A DNA stretch of 64,000 bases, taken from positions 2,557,501 through 2,621,500 of the forward strand of contig JACVVK020000014.1 in the NCBI GenBank assembly GCA_018292915.2. Direction: 5' to 3'. Positions 1 to 12,620 of this stretch are shown in pieces (the stretch's first letter is position 1; each line of letters starts with the position of its first letter). The position numbers and the translations under genes are program-made. The DNA comes from Batillaria attramentaria (Eukaryota; Mollusca; Gastropoda; Batillariidae). The notes beneath the pieces are model-generated. The model saw nothing but the letters and a program-made list of their open reading frames with translations, made no database searches and was not told the DNA's origin.

Positions 1-320
1 CTTTAGTTTAGGAGTCCAGGAATTGCTTATTCGTGTTTAGGTCAGGCGACGAGACACAGCGACGAGGTGACATACAAACTGAGGCGGGGGGGGGGGGGGG
101 GGGGGGCTGCGTCGTATCTGTCGAGGGGATCTAGTGACAGTTCAAACTGTGGACACTAGGGTGCAGGTCCCCTTCAACAGGTCACTGTGAACTCTCTCCG
201 GTACTAATGCACCCAAGAGTTATGAGTCAACCGAGAAATACGGGTGTGTCACCTTCAAGCGCACAGAGAGACAATGAAACAATACTTTATTTTCAGATAT
301 GAATTATGATATGCATATAT

Positions 321-376
<56 letters not shown>

Positions 377-390
377 GAGAGAAGGCTGGT

Positions 391-554
391 GAGTGTTCAG
401 GAGTTTAACGTCCTTTTTCACCACGTACGGGTGATATCAAAGACGGGGTAACAAGAAAAAGGCCAGCACAAACATTTGGCCCCAGCCGGGATTTGAACTC
501 ACGACCCGAGCACTGAAAGTCCAACGCTCTACCATTCGGTTATCCCGGCACCCC
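391..554 (-). mobile_element. tRNA-derived SINE, family 1
   Basis: Minus-strand copy with a pol III B-box like GAGTTCAAATCC, a tRNA-like A-box region and the family tail (AAGGACGTTAAAC, then a CCCAC-type end). Confidence 0.75.
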
Positions 555-556
555 AA

Positions 557-595
<39 letters not shown>

Positions 596-978
596 GTTTA
601 TCATCCACCTCGATGCAGATCAGATGCGAACACAGAAACGAAGGATGAAGGGTGTTGAGGGACACGGGGCGGGGGTGGGGGGGGGGTCTTCATTTTGACG
701 TGACGGAAAGAGCATTGTCAATGATTAGAAGATATACACACAGACAGTACCATTCATCATCCATGCCTAGCGCCTGACTGAATGGTTTCACTTTGCCCAA
801 GCAGACCTTACAGGTGACTAACCTTTGCGGTTGATATGGCATGTGGACACGCTCTGTTTCACACGACGGACGGACCTCTTTATTCTCATGCCGACGTCAA
901 CACGAGGCGACAGGAGACATTTCAACACCTAGATGTTCGTACGCTTGTCGAAGGCTATGAGGTCAGAATGTTGCCCCC

Positions 979-1013
<35 letters not shown>

Positions 1014-1433
1014 TTCCCGAAATACAAATACACATTACTCTGCGAACTCCCCGTCCCAACCCCCCCCCCCCCCCCCCGCGGGGACACATACACACACGCT
1101 CTCTCTCTCTCTCTCTCTGAGCGGAAAAAAATCCAATATTAGGGCAGGTGATGTTTTCGTTGTTGAGTGTGGTTTGTTTTGGGCGGGGACGAGAATTCAA
1201 ACCCTCAAACTATAAAATCAACCACCGTGAGCTGAATTGCATTTCTTGAATGCTCTTCCATCTATCGACACATACTCGCGACATAAATTAGACATTTAAA
1301 GCATTTCCACACGCATGTGCCATACACATTTTAAACGCCATGTCACGTACTTCACAAACCTGCTCTAAGCGGTCACTCAGGCCTGTGGACACGAACGGAC
1401 GTCTCTCCCCTAAAGTGTCTTAAACTGTAACAT

Positions 1434-1603
<170 letters not shown>

Positions 1604-2879
1604 AGCCAGGGAAACTGTCCATTTGGAACACGTTTGCTGTATGTAGGTACATGTATCTCGCCACATGCCTCCGAGTTCAAGCAACGACCTCGCTCTCTGC
1701 CATGTGGACAATGGACGAAGACGAAATGAGTCACTCTGAACTGAATCATACCAAAGACCACAAGACTTAAACTACACAGAGTAACGGATCTTGACAGGGG
1801 GTATCTTCCGACACTTCCAAGCGAGAGTGTTGTAGCGACACCAGTAGCTCAGTCCGTGAAATACAGTACGTGAGTGTTCGACGGTTCGCGCGACGTGTAA
1901 ACCACACTGTATCGCATTAAGAGCTCTACTATCCATCAAGATAGAGTATTTCGAACGTACGGGCGCACTCACGAGCGAAACTGTTTCAAGTGAGCGAGTG
2001 AGTGAATGAGTATTTCGGCGCAAGACTAATTCGCGGCTGAGTGTGCCTGCACTACATGAAAAAAAAAAACCAACCCGAAAATGTAACGTTAAACAAATAA
2101 TGCAAACTGGTCTACGGGGCGGTATAAACCCAGGACATGCAGGAGACGCTGCACCTTCATGCTAATTTCTCGAACTCCCGATTACAAAAAAAAAGCGTAG
2201 AAAACAAATAGCAATTACAACTAGGTAAAACAAACATGAATACTAAGCGCATATACAGCATATACTGCAACTTATCATCTCCTAAGGCGCAATAAACCAG
2301 TTCGCAGAATATGCCCAACATTACTTATTCCCAGCAAAAACACAAGTTGAATTGGTAGATATGAAAGAAGGCATGTCTCATGGGAAGCCTCGTGAAATAG
2401 GCGTGTTTAAACTTTGACCCTACTGCATCACCCGTTCGCCTCAGGCCACAAAAAGTTGAAGTTTGTTCACGTTTTATGTTAAGTACATGTATAATATTGC
2501 ATCAGGGTCGAACGAGCGGCCAGTCGCGGTACAGTGCGCACTATCGAAGTAGGGACGGCTGCACCTACCTGCGTACTAATACACCGACGGGTGCCGATTT
2601 GAACTGGACTTACGCCCGTAGCCAGCAAGCCACAGATTCACTGGCTAGCATTAATAATTAATTATCTGAACTTCAACATCGTATGAATAGAAACGACCAA
2701 AGCCAAAATAAGCAGACATTTACATATTAATGCCAACTGTCGTGAGGTCAAGCAAATAAACACGCCATCTGTATAAGTAAGAACATATGATAAAATATTT
2801 ATAATAGATACACATTGTAACAGATTGTAAAAATGTAATATAACCTCGCACATCTGTTCACTAAAATGCACACGTGGCG

Positions 2880-3075
2880 TATACTGATCGATGTAGTAGA
2901 TTTAACAACATGTAATGGTTTGTCCGTGTACCTACCACTGCGGTCTGAGGAGGCCTATACTGATCGATATAGCCGATTTAACACCATTTATCCGTCTTTA
3001 CCTACCACTGTTGTCTGGAGGGAGGCGGAGGGGAGGGGAGGGGGGGTATACTGATCGATACAGCCGATTTAACAC
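2880..3075. repeat. Three-copy tandem repeat downstream of the 216-codon frame
   Basis: TATACTGATCGATRTAG, GATTTAACA and CTACCACTG recur at about 2880, 2958 and 3048; the spacing varies because of a G-rich insertion. Confidence 0.75.
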
Positions 3076-3077
3076 GA

Positions 3078-3728
3078 TTACCTATACCTACCACCACTGC
3101 TGGCTTCTTCCCTGTCCTGTGCGTCGTTGTGACAGCCTGGGGTCAGCACGTTCTCTATCAAATCCAGATCGCCCATGGGCAGTTCGAACGAATCGTAATC
3201 CATGCCACCGTCCCCACCAGCACCACTACTGCACGCGCTGCTAGAGGTACTGACTCGGTCTCTGCTGCTCGCCACGGTGCTTGCAATTATATCCTCCCCT
3301 CTATCGCTTTCCACACCTGTTTCTTCTTCCGTCAGCACACTGAACATCATAGGATCGCACGCATGCTCGAGGGCTGGGACCTCGAAAAAACCCGGCGTGT
3401 GACTCGGAGCAGTTGTTGTGTCCGATGCACGTAAAGGCCAACAGTCAGCGACCACAGAGCTATCGGGTACGTTATTCGGGTTTGGCTTGGCCGAAAGCCA
3501 TGACGTGTCGTTCGGGTTCGCCGAGACTTCCGGTACCTTCTGAAGTTGGTGGTCTATGTCGTTGAGAGAGGAGGTCGATTTTTTCGAAGACCGCACTTCG
3601 ATTTTGACGGTGGGAGATATGCAGTCGACGGACCTGGCAGTCAAAAGGTGGAACAGTTTGCCTTCCCTCGCTTTGGGCGTCCATTTGCCCTGCTTCACTA
3701 TTATCTTGACTCTGTCCTTGCTACTCAT
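3078..3728 (-). CDS. 216-codon open frame, unknown acidic Ser-rich protein
   Basis: An ATG at 3728 opens 216 codons to a TAA at 3078. The N-terminal 45 residues are basic (start MSSKDRVKIIVKQGKW) and the rest is Ser/Asp/Glu-rich, with a SSSACSSGAGGDGG stretch and an acidic-hydrophobic C-terminal patch (DYDSFELPMGDLDLIE). No signal peptide or membrane segment is seen, so an intracellular, perhaps nuclear, protein is possible. A GTAGGT donor-like site lies just before the stop, so this may be only the first exon of a longer gene running left. I do not recognise a family. No promoter element was identified. Confidence 0.4.
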   Translation of the reverse strand: MSSKDRVKIIVKQGKWTPKAREGKLFHLLTARSVDCISPTVKIEVRSSKKSTSSLNDIDHQLQKVPEVSANPNDTSWLSAKPNPNNVPDSSVVADCWPLRASDTTTAPSHTPGFFEVPALEHACDPMMFSVLTEEETGVESDRGEDIIASTVASSRDRVSTSSSACSSGAGGDGGMDYDSFELPMGDLDLIENVLTPGCHNDAQDREEASSGGRYR

Positions 3729-4189
3729 TGTGTCAGTATCGCTGTGTCGTATCTTGTTTTATTGCCACGACTGATGTACTGAATCGTCTCCGTCACAATG
3801 TAACGAATCGTCTCAGTCACAGTGTAATGAGATCGCACGCTTCGTTCTTATTCAACGTGAACGTTAGTGGAGGCTACGCGTGTACGACAAATTGCCTAGC
3901 ACATCATATCTTCCACAGAGTATCGCACACGGCTTTGATAGACCAGACGTGGCTTTACCAACCTATATCTTTGATCTGCGTAACGACGATGAGTGTTTTC
4001 AGTGTATAATTAGGCAATTGTGGGCGTTCAGGGCCCGCGTACGGCAGTTAATCGATCACGAAAACAAACAGGTTCACACCGTAACAATCGCAAACGCCAG
4101 CAACCACCCTCTTCAAGGAAAACATCCACCCCGACAAACACATCCTACAATGTTTGCACGGTTGAAACAGAGGACAGCAAAACTAATCC

Positions 4190-4985
4190 AGTCAGATTAG
4201 TAACCGTCTTCTTATGCTCGAGTACAAGCTGACAGCTTTCTGTTTTTTAGTTTGCGTACTTACAGTATCTCCTTCATGCGGCCTCTCCACACATCTAGCA
4301 CAGAATAAACAACTGCCGAACACGCGTTCCTTTGAAAGGAAACATCTTGCAAGAAACACGGCCCATAAAAATTACTTCAGCCAGGTGAGTAACAGTCTCC
4401 TGATGCCTCGAATACAAGCTGACAAGCTTTCTTTTCTTAGTCCAGGCAGTCTTAGTACAGCAGCCTCTCTACACCGCAGCTACCACAGAACAAACACCTG
4501 TTGAACAAGTGATCCTTCGGAAGAAAACCGTTTGAGGTGCGCCAGTGCGAAACGCTTAGAACTGTGATGACACAGCGTTTCAGCAAAGGTCCCCGTGACA
4601 CTAAGTGTTGAGAGACGTACTATGCAGGTCTTTCATATCTTATCAACACCGATGTTTGTACACGAATGTCGGACATCGGTCTGCAACTGAAGAGATCCAA
4701 CGCAAACGGCAACTGACGGCAAAATTTAACTCCCTCTCCGGCGAAACTCAGCTAACCAATGCACTGAATTATTAGAGTGTATCTAGATCGGCTATTCCGC
4801 TGTTTATACGCAAACGTCGGACAACACTTTCTGAAGAGATCCAATGAAACTCCCTCCCGACAGGCAACCAGTCAGCTTACTAATGCCTTGAAGAAATCGA
4901 GTGTCTCCTGTTCAGCAGGTGTCTATTACACGAATGTCGGGCACCGCTCTCGAAAGAGATCGAGCGCACCACGCAACTCGAGTGT
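4190..4985. repeat. Degenerate tandem repeats with splice-like signals
   Basis: A ~190-bp unit occurs twice (from 4193 and 4384: GCTCGAGTACAAGCTGACA / CCTCGAATACAAGCTGACA). A ~140-bp unit with ACGAATGTCGG and AAGAGATCCAA occurs three times to 4985. Pyrimidine-rich TTTTCTTAG and CAG/GTGAGT sites lie at unit edges. The rest of 3740-5560 shows no clear gene. Confidence 0.5.
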
Positions 4986-5946
4986 CTCAACCGGCGTCCA
5001 ACTCAGGCTTTTTGCAATAGACAGCACGAGAAGAAGTTGTGTGCAAAACTTCACAACAGACGTCGATCTATCGTCAGTACAGTTTGCAAGGAGGCGTATC
5101 CCAAATCTTTCTCGTCTTGCCTGTCAGCATTTCCCATTACCCGCTTTCACCACTCGAGATTGCAACGACACACGTGGTTTTATCATACGGTCACAGTCAG
5201 TGATGAAGTCCGTTCCATGTGCACATTACATGACGGAGACTGAAAGACAGTGGTCGTTTCAACGCCTCACTTTCAGGGACCTAGTTTCCTCCAAAATAAC
5301 AAGTTCCATAGCAGCTAATCTGGCAAATTTGCTAGCCTCCCGAAAGAACAAAACACGACACAACTGAGTTCCGGAATGTAAGAAACGGAAAACGAATGGA
5401 GACCGCCACCACTGACGCTGAAAAGCCTCCATCGCACAGGAAAAGGACTCTACATTCAGGCTAAGTCGGTCTCGACGTGATTCAACAAATCTAAGGGCCT
5501 CCGAAAGTAGGCCACAATGCCAGGTATAACTACCAGCTAGCAACCGTGCACAGCCAAACGACGGAGGACAGGTTAGGGTTACTCACCGCACAAGGCCACA
5601 GCAAGATCAAGCTACAGTTTGCGCACAGCCGTACACTTGATAAGCGGCTGCACGGACATTAAAGGTGCGTTCGGACTCCAACCGGTGCTGTGGTACCGGT
5701 GTCGGTGCTTGAGCACTTGCAGTAAGTGCGAGCATGACAGCGGTGAGTTATTACGTACGGCTCCCCCCCACTGAGAGCAGCGCCCGCGGTGACGAACGGG
5801 GACCGGTGGGGTTGTCCGAAAATAACTCGCCCCCCGATCATGGGTTTTAGTCAAGACGGCGGGGCGTCTGTCAGGTGCTACTCGCTACAAAAGTGTTGAC
5901 GACTGCTCTCTGGTTTACGTAACAGTAAACTATTAAGTCTTTTTCG

Positions 5947-6215
5947 GGGCAGTCGGTGCTCTGGTGGCTAAGACTTCGTCACCTATGCGAGAAATCAGGT
6001 TCGAGTCCCACTTAGGGGCACTGAATTTTTCCTTCTCGTGCGTGTCACCGTTCGTTCGGGCTGATCGTCGGGTGTTACCCCCGGGTACTCCGGCTTCCTC
6101 CCCCTCTGCTTTGGTAATATTCAGCCCACAAATGAGACAAACATATAAAAAATGTAATGCATTTTAAATTCTGAAAACCTAGATTGCTGAGCTGACCCTC
6201 CGCAGCGCGTGAATG
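5947..6215 (+). mobile_element. tRNA-derived SINE, family 3
   Basis: GGTGGCTAAGACTTCGTCACC and AGGTTCGAGTCCCAC act as A- and B-box, then a body ending ATGCATTTTAAATTC. A second copy lies at 57660. Confidence 0.75.
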
Positions 6216-6595
6216 TAATGTGTTAATAAAACGTGTGCACGCGTTTCAAACATAACCTGCGTGAAAGAAATCGTGAAAATCGTTTGACACGAAGTAGCAT
6301 TCCGCCATCTTGACCACACACGTGCACGATCACGGGGTTCTATCTGACGTCAGAGTTCGCATAAAAGTTCCCCGCTGGGGGAAAAAAGAGAAACCAGATA
6401 GCAACCTGCATCAGTGCAAGTAATTGTTTAGGGAAAGTGCTCGTCGGTTTTTTTTCTTCGGCCTGTAACATCAGGCGGTGCAATCACAAACAGTACACTA
6501 CATCGCTGGGTGGAATCTCCTCCCATCATAAATAGTTGTGAAACTGGTGTGTGTGTGGGTGTGTGTGTGAGAGAGCGAGAGACAGACAGAGATAG

Positions 6596-6700
6596 AAAAT
6601 GGACCTTTATTTCTCAAAGGTAGAAGTTTTAACACAAAGGTCAAATTTTTAACTTGCCGTTGCTACCAGTACTACATATTTAGAGAGAGGGAGAGAGAGA
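6596..6700 (-). mobile_element. LINE 3' end fragment, minus strand
   Basis: CTTTATTTCTCAAAGG and AACTTGCCGTTGCTA match the 3' UTR end of the 15-kb LINE. Similar ends occur at 36795 and 48243. Confidence 0.55.
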
Positions 6701-7389
6701 GACCGGGAGGCTGGGGGGTCCATAACAAAGACACCTATGATTTTAAGCTCTACCAAAAGGATTTCAGAAGAAGTTGAAGAAGAATTAATGGAGAAACAGA
6801 CCAGAGTCATATTCCCCAGTCGCACTGTCGACAGTTACATTTTACACCCAGTAGTACCCAGTGGTGAACACAAGACGACTGACAAGCTTTGTACATACAA
6901 TGCTCAGCCAGATTACACTGAGCATACACACAACGCCGGAAAAAAAGTGCGGGAATGACCGGTTTCGAAGTCCACTGATAACAGTTTTACTCAGCTCATA
7001 GTCAGAACTCACAAATAATCTACTAGGTTTTACGACCACTCAATCTACCGACCCCTGCAAAACAACCAACAGTAAAAGGAATATATCGGTCAGGATGGTG
7101 TAAAAGTACAAGCCGTGTTATGACCTTCTTATGCACGGTCACGTGACGCCACGCTGCGCATATGTTCCCCTCTTTGCGGGCCACACAAGAGCGCAGAAAC
7201 AATTCCTGCAATGTCATGTTGCGACCTTGACTTCTATTCCGACAGTCGTTTACAGCATCTCGTATTTCTGTGGACAATTCTTTTTAAAAAGAAAAAAAAA
7301 ACTGCTACCATGTTCGCCCTAGACCGCGATTACCGATTTACTTTTACCTGGTTATAAACTAATTATAATTTTCCCCCTCCCTCGCTCTC

Positions 7390-7427
7390 TCTTCTCTCTC
7401 GCTTCCTATTTACATGCTCTGTAGACG

Positions 7428-7489
<62 letters not shown>

Positions 7490-7549
7490 GTGGGTGTGGG
7501 TGTTTAGGGGTTTAACGTCCTTTTCCACCACATAGGGTGATATCAAAGA

Positions 7550-7582
<33 letters not shown>

Positions 7583-7868
7583 AGAGCCGTAGCACAGCTC
7601 CTAAAAGTGCTCCGGCCATAAAAAATAAATAAAAAGGTACGGTCCCTGGCCATTATGTTCTCCTCAACTTCAACGGAAAACAAAAGAATTACTTGCTACT
7701 TGTTTTGAACGGGGAAACGCAAGTTAAACAATATTTTGATGAAGAGGCTTTATTTTGGAAGAACTTTTGCTTTAGAAACCTGACTGTACTCATGAAGAGG
7801 ATTTTTTTTTTTTGTTGCCAAAAAGTGGTCCGGCCATGGCCGGAGTGGCCGGTAGGGCTGCTACGGCC

Positions 7869-7937
<69 letters not shown>

Positions 7938-7946
7938 CACACACAC

Positions 7947-7991
<45 letters not shown>
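7390..7991. repeat. CT and CA microsatellites around a SINE fragment
   Basis: (CA)n at 7430-7487, 7552-7580 and 7871-7991, the last directly after the donor side of the Ser/Pro-rich exon on the minus strand. From 6215 to 7390, apart from the LINE end at 6.6 kb, nothing gene-like was seen. Confidence 0.85.
7494..7551 (-). mobile_element. SINE family 1, tail fragment
   Basis: Only the 3' part (GGGGTTTAACGTCCTTTTCC, GGTGATATCAAAGAC) remains, flanked on both sides by (CA)n. Confidence 0.65.
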
Positions 7992-7992
<1 letters not shown>

Positions 7993-8010
7993 CATAATAT
8001 CTCTGGTTAC

Positions 8011-9376
8011 CTCTCATCCTGAGCAAAGCTTGTACGGCAGTGTAGCAGGACGGGTCTGCATTAACTTTCACGGCGCCATCGCGAAAGCCAGGGAAAAAGC
8101 GACGTCCGCCGTGAAAGTTTTTTGAGCCTTGAAAACCATTGCGACCGCCATTGCGAAACCAGTTCACCGCTCCAGGGCGGAACGAAAACTTCGAGGAATC
8201 TAGGTTCTGGAATCGGCAGGATGGCCACCGCTTGGACTCTTCGTGTGGTGGCGGATGGTTCGTGTAGCCAGATATAGCAGAATTTCCTAGGCCTTGACTT
8301 CTTTGGGGAGATGATGATGATGACGTGGGTAAGCAGAGGCCACTGCCGGTGGCTGCAGATTCGCTGGCGGTGGCTGTGAAGGCAAAACTGGTTCCGCTGG
8401 AAGGCGTTTGTGTTGTCTGCTGCGGCTGACCTCCCGTGTAGGTGGGTGTCCAGCGTGAAACTGACTGTGAGGTTAGATTCAGGACAGACGTGGCAGGAAA
8501 GCTTAGGTCTGGACACGGAGTGTCAGGTGACGCCGTGTCATGCTGTTCCGGGGCATATCCTCGCCTCGCCATTCCTCGACACTGCAGCATCGGTCTGCTG
8601 GATGACAATGGCGTTAAAGACTGCGGTCCTTGTCCACCACTTCCATCGTGGGTACGGAAGGGAGATCTTGAGTGCAGCTGCGTGGACGAGTGCTGAGACA
8701 GCTCCCTGGAAATAGCTGAGGAGTGACAAGGCTCTGGAGTCTGGTAGGAAGACGTCACAGCTGCCTGGTACGGGTAGCAATACCCTGTAGGCTTCTCTTG
8801 AAGCAGCTGTCGGCAGATGTAGCCTTCGCTGGTGGAGTTGTCTGTCTCACAAGGTCCGTTCGGATCAGGCATCTCGCTGAACGTCAATTTCCGATCTGGA
8901 GAAGAACTTGCTTCGAACCGCGCCGCTTGTTGTGGCCAGCCTGCACGAGGAGGAGGCGCTGAGTGACAGGAGATCTGCGGACTAGGCGTGGCAGCCCAGC
9001 CTTGGGCAGGTGTAGATGACAGAGCCGCGTCTTGGTGGGATCCTCCTACGCTCAACGATGTCACATCATCAGGCGCAACAAGCACAGCTCGCGCACTATC
9101 AGCATCACGTGTAGCTGCAGTGTTGTCTTCAGTTGAAGGTGCTGGTCCGGATGACGCTGCTGGCAGATCTGTCACAGGCAAACCATTCCGAGAGTCGCTC
9201 CTGACAATTGTTCCTGCGACCTGCAGCATGCGCTGGCCTTGGACACTGTTTACGGATTCGTTTTCATCAACGCCCATGTGGTGAGATGGGGCGGGGCTAC
9301 GGCTGTATGCACCCGGCGGTTCTGTCCTGTAGTAACAGTTTGCATGGCTCGTATGCACAGGAAGCGGGCTTTCCAT
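8011..9376 (-). CDS. Long first coding exon, Ser/Pro/Gln-rich protein of unknown function (partial)
   Basis: The ATG at 9376 sits in a good animal context (AACATGG) and the frame stays open for about 455 codons to an AG/GTAACC donor at 8011. Beyond that, the open frame runs only through (GT)n and should be intron. Most of the product is low-complexity Ser, Pro, Thr and Gln sequence with scattered Cys. The C-terminal part changes to Arg/Gly/Phe-rich repeats (for example FRNGGRNGFQG and FHGGRRFF) that look like RNA-binding RGG-type sequence. There is no signal peptide. Later exons were not found to the left, so the gene is incomplete here. Family not recognised; an RNA-associated or nuclear role is an inference from composition only. 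Confidence 0.5.
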
Positions 9377-9399
9377 GTTAAATAGATTTCAATGAGATA

Positions 9400-10589
9400 A
9401 TCTAAGCGATCAAACAGAGGACTTTTCTAATCTGACAAGAAAAGAGCTTACAGCTCCAAGCCAAAATGTTCGCGTCGCATGAATGACAGCAGTGTCGCCC
9501 TTCCAAAGAAGAGTTCTTGCAGTTCAGCAGTGTTAAGTGGAATACCGAGCATAAAAGAACAGTAGCTAATTGTGAAAAAAAAATCCAACACATTGCAGCG
9601 ACTGATGAAGTTTAGGACCGCAACATCAATCATTCAGTCAAACACCGTGCATGTATACTCGGGCGAAAAACATTCGGCTAAGCACAGCACCGTCCGCTTA
9701 ACAGTTATCTCCGAAAGAGCCGTTGTACAAACGGCTTCGGGTTGAGTCTCCGCCGGGACGTGTTGGCAAAACTGATTTCTGTATCTCTGGAGATCGCCAT
9801 GCAAATCAAGGACCAACTACCGCGTTTATAATCACCCTGTAAGCTATAGAATCGACTGCTGATCGTCGCTTTGATGAGAGTTCCTTGTCACCTCGCTATC
9901 ACTGACAAAAGACAACCCAGACTGACCAATCCGCCTTTATTTCCCCACAACTCGGACTTCCCGAGTCTTCGCGATGGTGCAGCGGGAATGAAACGAATGT
10001 AGTGTCCCAGTCTCAACTCTGCATGGAGGTGTGAACGGAAATCCAGATGAATCACGAAGGAGACGCCAATCTCGGCACACCGTCTAAGGATAACAAACTC
10101 ACCACACAGCTTTCTTGCTCAGATTTCTTTCCATGCATATGATATCACAGGACCATAGGCTCGTGACAGTCCTCAAGAAAGAAAACACGGCCGTTGTAAG
10201 ACGAACCCAACGTTGTTCTCCTTATCTCTGTCCGAGCGGACTAACTGTAACTGTGTTCCGCTCGCTTGGAAGATATTCAAATGCATGTGCAGTTCCATTA
10301 GCATAGCGCCAACTTTGGTTAGACTCCTAGAATTAAGTGAATTCTACTCTAGTCGACGGAAATTCTGGCGAGTTGATCAGAGCGTTCACAGGTCCGACAG
10401 AGATTTTCGCCAATGCTCGGACCCAGTAGATATTAACCTGCGCTAGTGTTCTAAGTGTTCTCAGGTTGTCTCGATAGAAAATCCTCGACGATACAACGTC
10501 CTCTCGCTGGCTTCTATGGCGACGGCAGAGCTTGTCCTGCCCGTATAACCCCCATCCCCTCGGCCTCCCCTTTGTCGCCTCTTGAGTTT

Positions 10590-10623
<34 letters not shown>

Positions 10624-11480
10624 CCCTTCCCCTCAACTAACCGGTAAGTGTTTTACGGGTATCATCATTGCCTATACCTAACCGCATCTCTCAACCAGAT
10701 CCCTCTTGATATTTGACGCTAGCCGCTATGATGATACCACAACAATGTCAAGATGCAAACACAGTTGAAAATCAGACCCTGCTGAAGTGGCAAAAGCGGT
10801 GTTGCCCAATAGCGCCACAACAGACTGTTAATGACAGGTGTTGACTTTTGTGATTTTGAGTGTGTTTGACGAGGCTGCTTGCTAGGGTGTCGAGGGTAGG
10901 ATGACGGTAGGGAGGGGGGTGGGTGTCGCGTGACAACAAAAAGTTGCACACGGTCATCGGCTGGTGAAGGCGACGCTGGGTGGAAGTGTGTGATAAAATG
11001 ACATTCTGACAAGGTTCAGCCTTAAAACATACTTCGAGCCCACATCCCAACCACCACTGCCAGCATTACAGACGCTGTCACTGTCCAGGTGTCTAAGCGG
11101 TGTGATGATAGATACCACGAAAATAGCTCAGAACGATCTGTGAACATAAAAATGGCAGCATTAGTCCCTTTAAGTCCCAGCTGCAGCTTGCGAATTAAGC
11201 TTACAGCGATCTCGTCAACAATAAAGCACTTCACTACTAAGCAGGAAGACGCATAGCACGCGACTGGGTATCTCAACAGACCTAATTACCATAGAATGGC
11301 GGGCCCTCAAGTGCCGCGCGTGATCTTATGACACCCTCTTCAATATAATCACCGCTACGAAAGATGCGGCAGGCTCCAAACTGAAGTAGCCAGCACAGGC
11401 ATCAGTAAAGAGGGCGGTAAGGGGATGAGCGTCCAGCTTCTTTGCCCAGTACTTACTCGCAAAACCAACTGGAGAGTGAC
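9400..11480. other. No supported gene; poly(C) run
   Basis: 5' side of the Ser/Pro-rich exon, then non-coding sequence. A run of 32 C residues lies at 10591-10622. No promoter element or convincing exon was found. Confidence 0.6.
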
Positions 11481-11489
11481 GAAGGAAGA

Positions 11490-11720
11490 CAAGGGGGTTT
11501 GGCCTAGTGCTTAAAGCGTCGGCCTGCGGATCCTGGGAGGTACCACGTTCGAATCTCCTGCACGGCGGGCAGGAATTTGCTTAGCGATTTTCCTTGTCAA
11601 ATCGAGTCATTCTTACGTGCAGACTCGTTTACGGCGAATATCCTGCCGTTGTATACACACGATTGCAGAAATATCAAGTGTGCACGATAAAGATCTTACT
11701 TCACCAAGAAGGGGCCTTGA
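11490..11720 (+). mobile_element. tRNA-derived SINE, family 4
   Basis: TTTGGCCTAGTGCTTAAAGC and CGTTCGAATCTCC look like pol III boxes, and the body ends CAAGTGTGCACGATAAAGAT. Single copy here; ends uncertain. Confidence 0.55.
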
Positions 11721-11989
11721 AATGGAAAACATGCATACCATGCATGCAGCCAAAACATGCGCGTTTATATCCTTTTCATATTCTTATCGTGAAATAAGTG
11801 ATAATAAAAATGTTCGTATAATTATGTACTTACAGAAAAACCAGTTTGGATATCTCACAGGAGGAGGTCCCGGAGCGGAAGCGGTGTAGGCAGGGTAGTT
11901 CTGATTTTGCAGCACCATCTCGGCGATTTCCACCTCTAAACTGCTGTGTCTGCACCTCTGTGCAAACGCGTTGCACCTCTGACTATACA

Positions 11990-12620
11990 GTGTGACGCCA
12001 GTTCACACAGGACAACCACGACAGACAGTGTGTCAGTCTCAAGCCCTTTCTTCAAGCCACCGATGGCACCTGTACACAGTCCAGCTAAACCAAGATGAGA
12101 GAATGAGATTGTCCTGTCATCAAATCCTTTCTTCAAGCCAGCGAACGCTTCATCCACGGGTGATTTCCAGTGCCGCTGACCTGAGCTGAGTGTAAAGATT
12201 CTCCTTGCGCCGATCAAGTCTTTTCATCAAGTTCGAATGTTTCATCCAGTGATGACTCCTACTGTCCCAATGACCTGGTTACAAACATTAGATTCTCATT
12301 CTGAGGTTGGGGGTCACAAAAGATGTATGTTTGGCACGTGCAGATTTCCCTTCTGCCGATAAAGCCAAAGAATATTGCGTCCACCGATGACTCCTACTGT
12401 CCCACTGTCCTTCTGACCTGAGTTGACTCAAGCTTGAGGTTCTTCTTATGTGGTTAGAGCCTTAACAACGCCTGGCACAGGTTCTCCTTCTGCCAGTCAA
12501 GTCCTGTCTTCAAGCCAACAAATAATTCATCCAGCGATGACTTACAGTTCCAGTCCCACTGATTCAAGCTGAAAGCGCGAGATTCGCCTTCTGCGGTCGG
12601 GGTCCGAAAGGGGTCTGGCA
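11990..12620. repeat. Degenerate tandem repeat
   Basis: CTTTCTTCAAGCCA, TCATCCAGYGATGACT, CCTACTGTCCCA, GACCTGAG and TTCTCCTTCTGCC recur four to five times at uneven 80-190-bp spacing. Part of the minus strand is open and repeats GLKKG, but frames break between units. Confidence 0.6.
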
